DNA of 7,657 bases from a bacterium (GTDB lineage: Bacteria > UBA9089 > JASEGY01). Under the pieces are notes generated by a model. It worked only from the letters and a program-made list of their open reading frames with translations, was not told the origin of the DNA and made no database searches. Location of the stretch: NCBI GenBank assembly GCA_030019105.1, contig JASEGY010000157.1, positions 1 through 7,657 of the forward strand, given 5' to 3'. This document shows, in pieces, positions 6,183 through 7,657 of this stretch (position 1 is its first letter; each line of letters starts with the position of its first letter). A program made the translations under genes and the position numbers.

Positions 6183-6347
6183 ACTTATAATAAGCAATAG
6201 CCTTCATAAAAGCTAAAGGTAGTGATGCTATCCACACTCAGGAGTTAATCCTTTAGGATTTCATTATGAAAGGCTAAAGCCTAAAATCCGAAATATAGCT
6301 TGCTTTAGCTTTCGTGTGCCTCATTGATAATAAGTCCTATAGGACTT
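6183..6347. repeat. Imperfect long palindromic intergenic element
   Basis: The arms are inverted: AAAGCTAAAG at 6209-6218 matches the inverse CTTTAGCTTT at 6303-6312, and ACTTATAAT/CAAT near 6183-6198 matches diverged inverse sequence near 6323-6345. Inside are smaller palindromes, AATCCTTTAGGATT (6247-6260) and AGGCTAAAGCCT (6271-6282), plus GGATTT/AAATCC pairs. The right edge is a perfect 16-bp palindrome. The element encodes nothing obvious. It could be a decayed MITE or a palindromic intergenic repeat. No clear target-site duplication was found. It occupies most of the gap between the DUF3467 and peptidase genes. Confidence 0.5.
6332..6347. repeat. Perfect 16-bp palindrome
   Basis: AAGTCCTATAGGACTT is fully self-complementary. 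It lies 26 bp upstream of the peptidase start and could be a dimeric-protein operator or part of the surrounding repetitive element. No downstream T-run is present, so it is not a convincing terminator. Confidence 0.55.
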
Positions 6348-6351
6348 GTCA

Positions 6352-6365
6352 ACTGACCACTGACA
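6352..6365. repeat. Two-unit heptamer repeat ACTGACC/ACTGACA
   Basis: Two adjacent 7-bp units lie just upstream of the peptidase gene. This is another member of the period-7 families scattered through the window. It occupies the place where a Shine-Dalgarno sequence would be expected to begin. Confidence 0.5.
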
Positions 6366-6373
6366 AATGAGCT

Positions 6374-7282
6374 ATGAATTGCCAGGCAATCTTATTATGG
6401 GCAGTTATTATCTTGCTGTTTGCCGATACCGAAGGCGTTAAAGCGGAGACCTCTCTTTGGAGGCAGTTAGAGGGCGATCATTTTACTATTCATTATCCTC
6501 CAGGGAAAGAACGGTTGGCCGGGAACTGTTTAAAAATGGCTGAAAATAGCTACCTGGTAGTTACAGCCGACCTGGGTTATGTCCCTGAAGGAAAAACCTG
6601 TATCTACTTAGCTTTTTCCCGCCAGGAGCTTTCTTATTTTATTGGTGATGAATCCCGGCCATGGTTAGCCGGAATTGCTCTGGCTGAAAAGAATATTATT
6701 GTTCTTCGGCCAGGAAGCGGTGATATCGAGCGAACCATCAGACACGAATACACGCATATTGTCATGGGAAAGATGATTGGTAACAATAACCTGCCTCTTT
6801 TTTTAAACGAGGGTCTGGCAATGTATGAGGCCAGAGAATGGCAACTGTGGCATCACTTTGTCCTGGGCCAGGCCACCTTAAGCAGGTCCCTTATTCCCCT
6901 CTCCGCTCTTTTTCAATATCCGGAAGATAGATGGAAGACCTATCTTTCTTATGCCGAAAGCTTTAGTATGTTGGCCTATATCTTAAATGAATTCGGTCAG
7001 GCCGGAGTTCAAGAATTAATCAGGGAACTGTCTAAGGGAGATTCGATAAACACGGCCAGCTTAAAAGTCCTGGGAAGAGACATGGCGACCCTGGAGGAAG
7101 AATGGAAGCTCTACCTGAAGAAGAGGTATAGCTGGCTTTCTGTAATCACTTCCACCCTCTTTTTGTGGGGGCTAATGTCTCTTTTCCTTATCATAGGTTA
7201 CTTGAGAAGAAGGCAGCAATACCGTAAACGAATCCAGGAGTGGGAGGAAGAAGAAAAAATATTCCGAGAGGTCTTGGAGTAA
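6374..7282 (+). CDS. Membrane-anchored MA-like zinc metallopeptidase
   Basis: A 302-residue predicted gluzincin. The N-terminus (about 1-24, ending near VKAE) is a hydrophobic signal peptide. The zinc motif is HEYTH at 124-128, with the third ligand E146 in NEGLAMYE, as in Peptidase MA-like domains. SYAESFSMLAYIL (192-204) fits the conserved helix after the active site. A second hydrophobic stretch at about 254-277 is followed by RRRQQYRKR, so the enzyme domain should face outside and a charged, Glu-rich tail the cytoplasm. The substrate is unknown. The start has only a weak ribosome-binding sequence (GAG), in repeat DNA, but the signal peptide begins at this methionine, supporting it. Six bases separate it from the next gene. 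Confidence 0.85.
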   Translation: MNCQAILLWAVIILLFADTEGVKAETSLWRQLEGDHFTIHYPPGKERLAGNCLKMAENSYLVVTADLGYVPEGKTCIYLAFSRQELSYFIGDESRPWLAGIALAEKNIIVLRPGSGDIERTIRHEYTHIVMGKMIGNNNLPLFLNEGLAMYEAREWQLWHHFVLGQATLSRSLIPLSALFQYPEDRWKTYLSYAESFSMLAYILNEFGQAGVQELIRELSKGDSINTASLKVLGRDMATLEEEWKLYLKKRYSWLSVITSTLFLWGLMSLFLIIGYLRRRQQYRKRIQEWEEEEKIFREVLE

Positions 7283-7288
7283 CAAGAA

Positions 7289-7657
7289 ATGGCCGCTAAA
7301 TATTCAGACCAAGAAATCGAAGCGTTGCTTCGGGAACGGAAGCCACTTCCATCAGACTACCGAACACGGATTCGCTTACGCGCCAAACGTGGACATAAAG
7401 AAGGAGAACTGAACATTGAAGGTGTAAATGAAAATCAGTTCCGACTCATTTTACGACAAAGCAATTCCAATTTGCTTGACTTCTCCATCATCCTTGCGGT
7501 GTGTCCTCAGGAGACAACTCAGCTCTTTCGCCTACGAAGATATAATGGTAAGAGCCACGAGCATACAAACCATATCGAAGGCAATAGATTTTATGACTTT
7601 CACATTCTTAGCGCGGCCTCTGGCCGCAACCAAACCAATTTTGGATTGCAGATTGCG
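7289..7657 (+). CDS. Hypothetical protein, DUF6978-like, 3' end outside window
   Basis: An open frame of 123 codons runs from the ATG at 7289 to the window edge without a stop. It starts six bases after the peptidase stop, with GGAG (7276-7279) nine bases upstream, so it is probably co-translated. Visible blocks include FRLILRQSNSNLLDFSIIL (51-69), RLRRYNGKSHEHTNHIEG (81-98) and FYDFHI (101-106), with several histidines (H90, H92, H95, H105). This resembles DUF6978-type small proteins of unknown function. The family name is from memory and tentative. The last codons, NFGLQIA, come from heptamer-like DNA (GGATTGC, AGATTGC), so the C-terminus may be repeat-derived or disrupted beyond the edge. 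Confidence 0.75.
   Translation, partial: MAAKYSDQEIEALLRERKPLPSDYRTRIRLRAKRGHKEGELNIEGVNENQFRLILRQSNSNLLDFSIILAVCPQETTQLFRLRRYNGKSHEHTNHIEGNRFYDFHILSAASGRNQTNFGLQIA
7643..7657 (+). repeat. Heptamer array, GGATTGC type, cut by window edge
   Basis: Units GGATTGC and AGATTGC, then a G, reach the last base. They have the same orientation and family as the array at 730-764. The array is still in the open frame of the truncated gene, where it reads FGLQIA. Confidence 0.6.

Noticed and set aside
6332..6347. Intrinsic terminator at the 16-bp palindrome
   Set aside because: It is an uninterrupted palindrome without a loop, followed by GTCAACTG and not by a T-tract.

Overview
The window is bacterial chromosomal DNA of moderate GC, densely coding, with every supported gene on the + strand. 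No rRNA, tRNA or strong taxonomic marker is present. A large FapA/DUF342 protein, a DUF3467 protein, two nucleotidyltransferase-based toxin-antitoxin-like pairs, and period-7 repeat arrays of the GGATTGC/GGATTTT type together suggest an uncultivated, probably anaerobic lineage (Omnitrophota, Desantisbacteria, Desulfobacterota or similar). That placement is an impression, not a demonstrated assignment.

Layout. 1-80: leader with a heptamer array. 81-728: zinc-ribbon protein with a TM2-like membrane domain, whose linker contains a heptamer array read as protein. 729-879: heptamer array followed by short tandem repeats in front of a two-gene cassette. 880-1928: DUF6922-like protein plus AbiEii-family nucleotidyltransferase, overlapping genes. 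1929-2109: a third heptamer array, then a 134-bp palindromic, MITE-like insertion with 14-bp terminal inverted repeats, flanked by a direct repeat of 8-10 bp. 2110-5229: FapA-family protein of about 1039 residues with two DUF342 modules. 5226-5862: MntA/HepT pair, its first gene overlapping fapA by ATGA. 5894-6178: DUF3467 protein. 6179-6373: palindromic intergenic DNA. 6374-7282: exported, membrane-anchored MA-like metallopeptidase. 7289-7657: 5' part of a further gene (DUF6978-like), cut by the window edge.

How the parts relate. The FapA-family gene lies between two different nucleotidyltransferase systems and is probably co-translated with the downstream one. The clearest structural event is the small element inserted between the inferred ancestral Shine-Dalgarno sequence and the start codon of fapA. 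Its target-site duplication restored a short GGA-type ribosome-binding sequence, so the gene may still be translated. Several degenerate 7-bp repeat families occupy the intergenic spaces and enter two coding regions. I did not find a clearly new multi-gene defence or metabolic system. The best leads are the MITE-like insertion, the heptamer arrays, the two-module FapA and its coupling to MntA/HepT.
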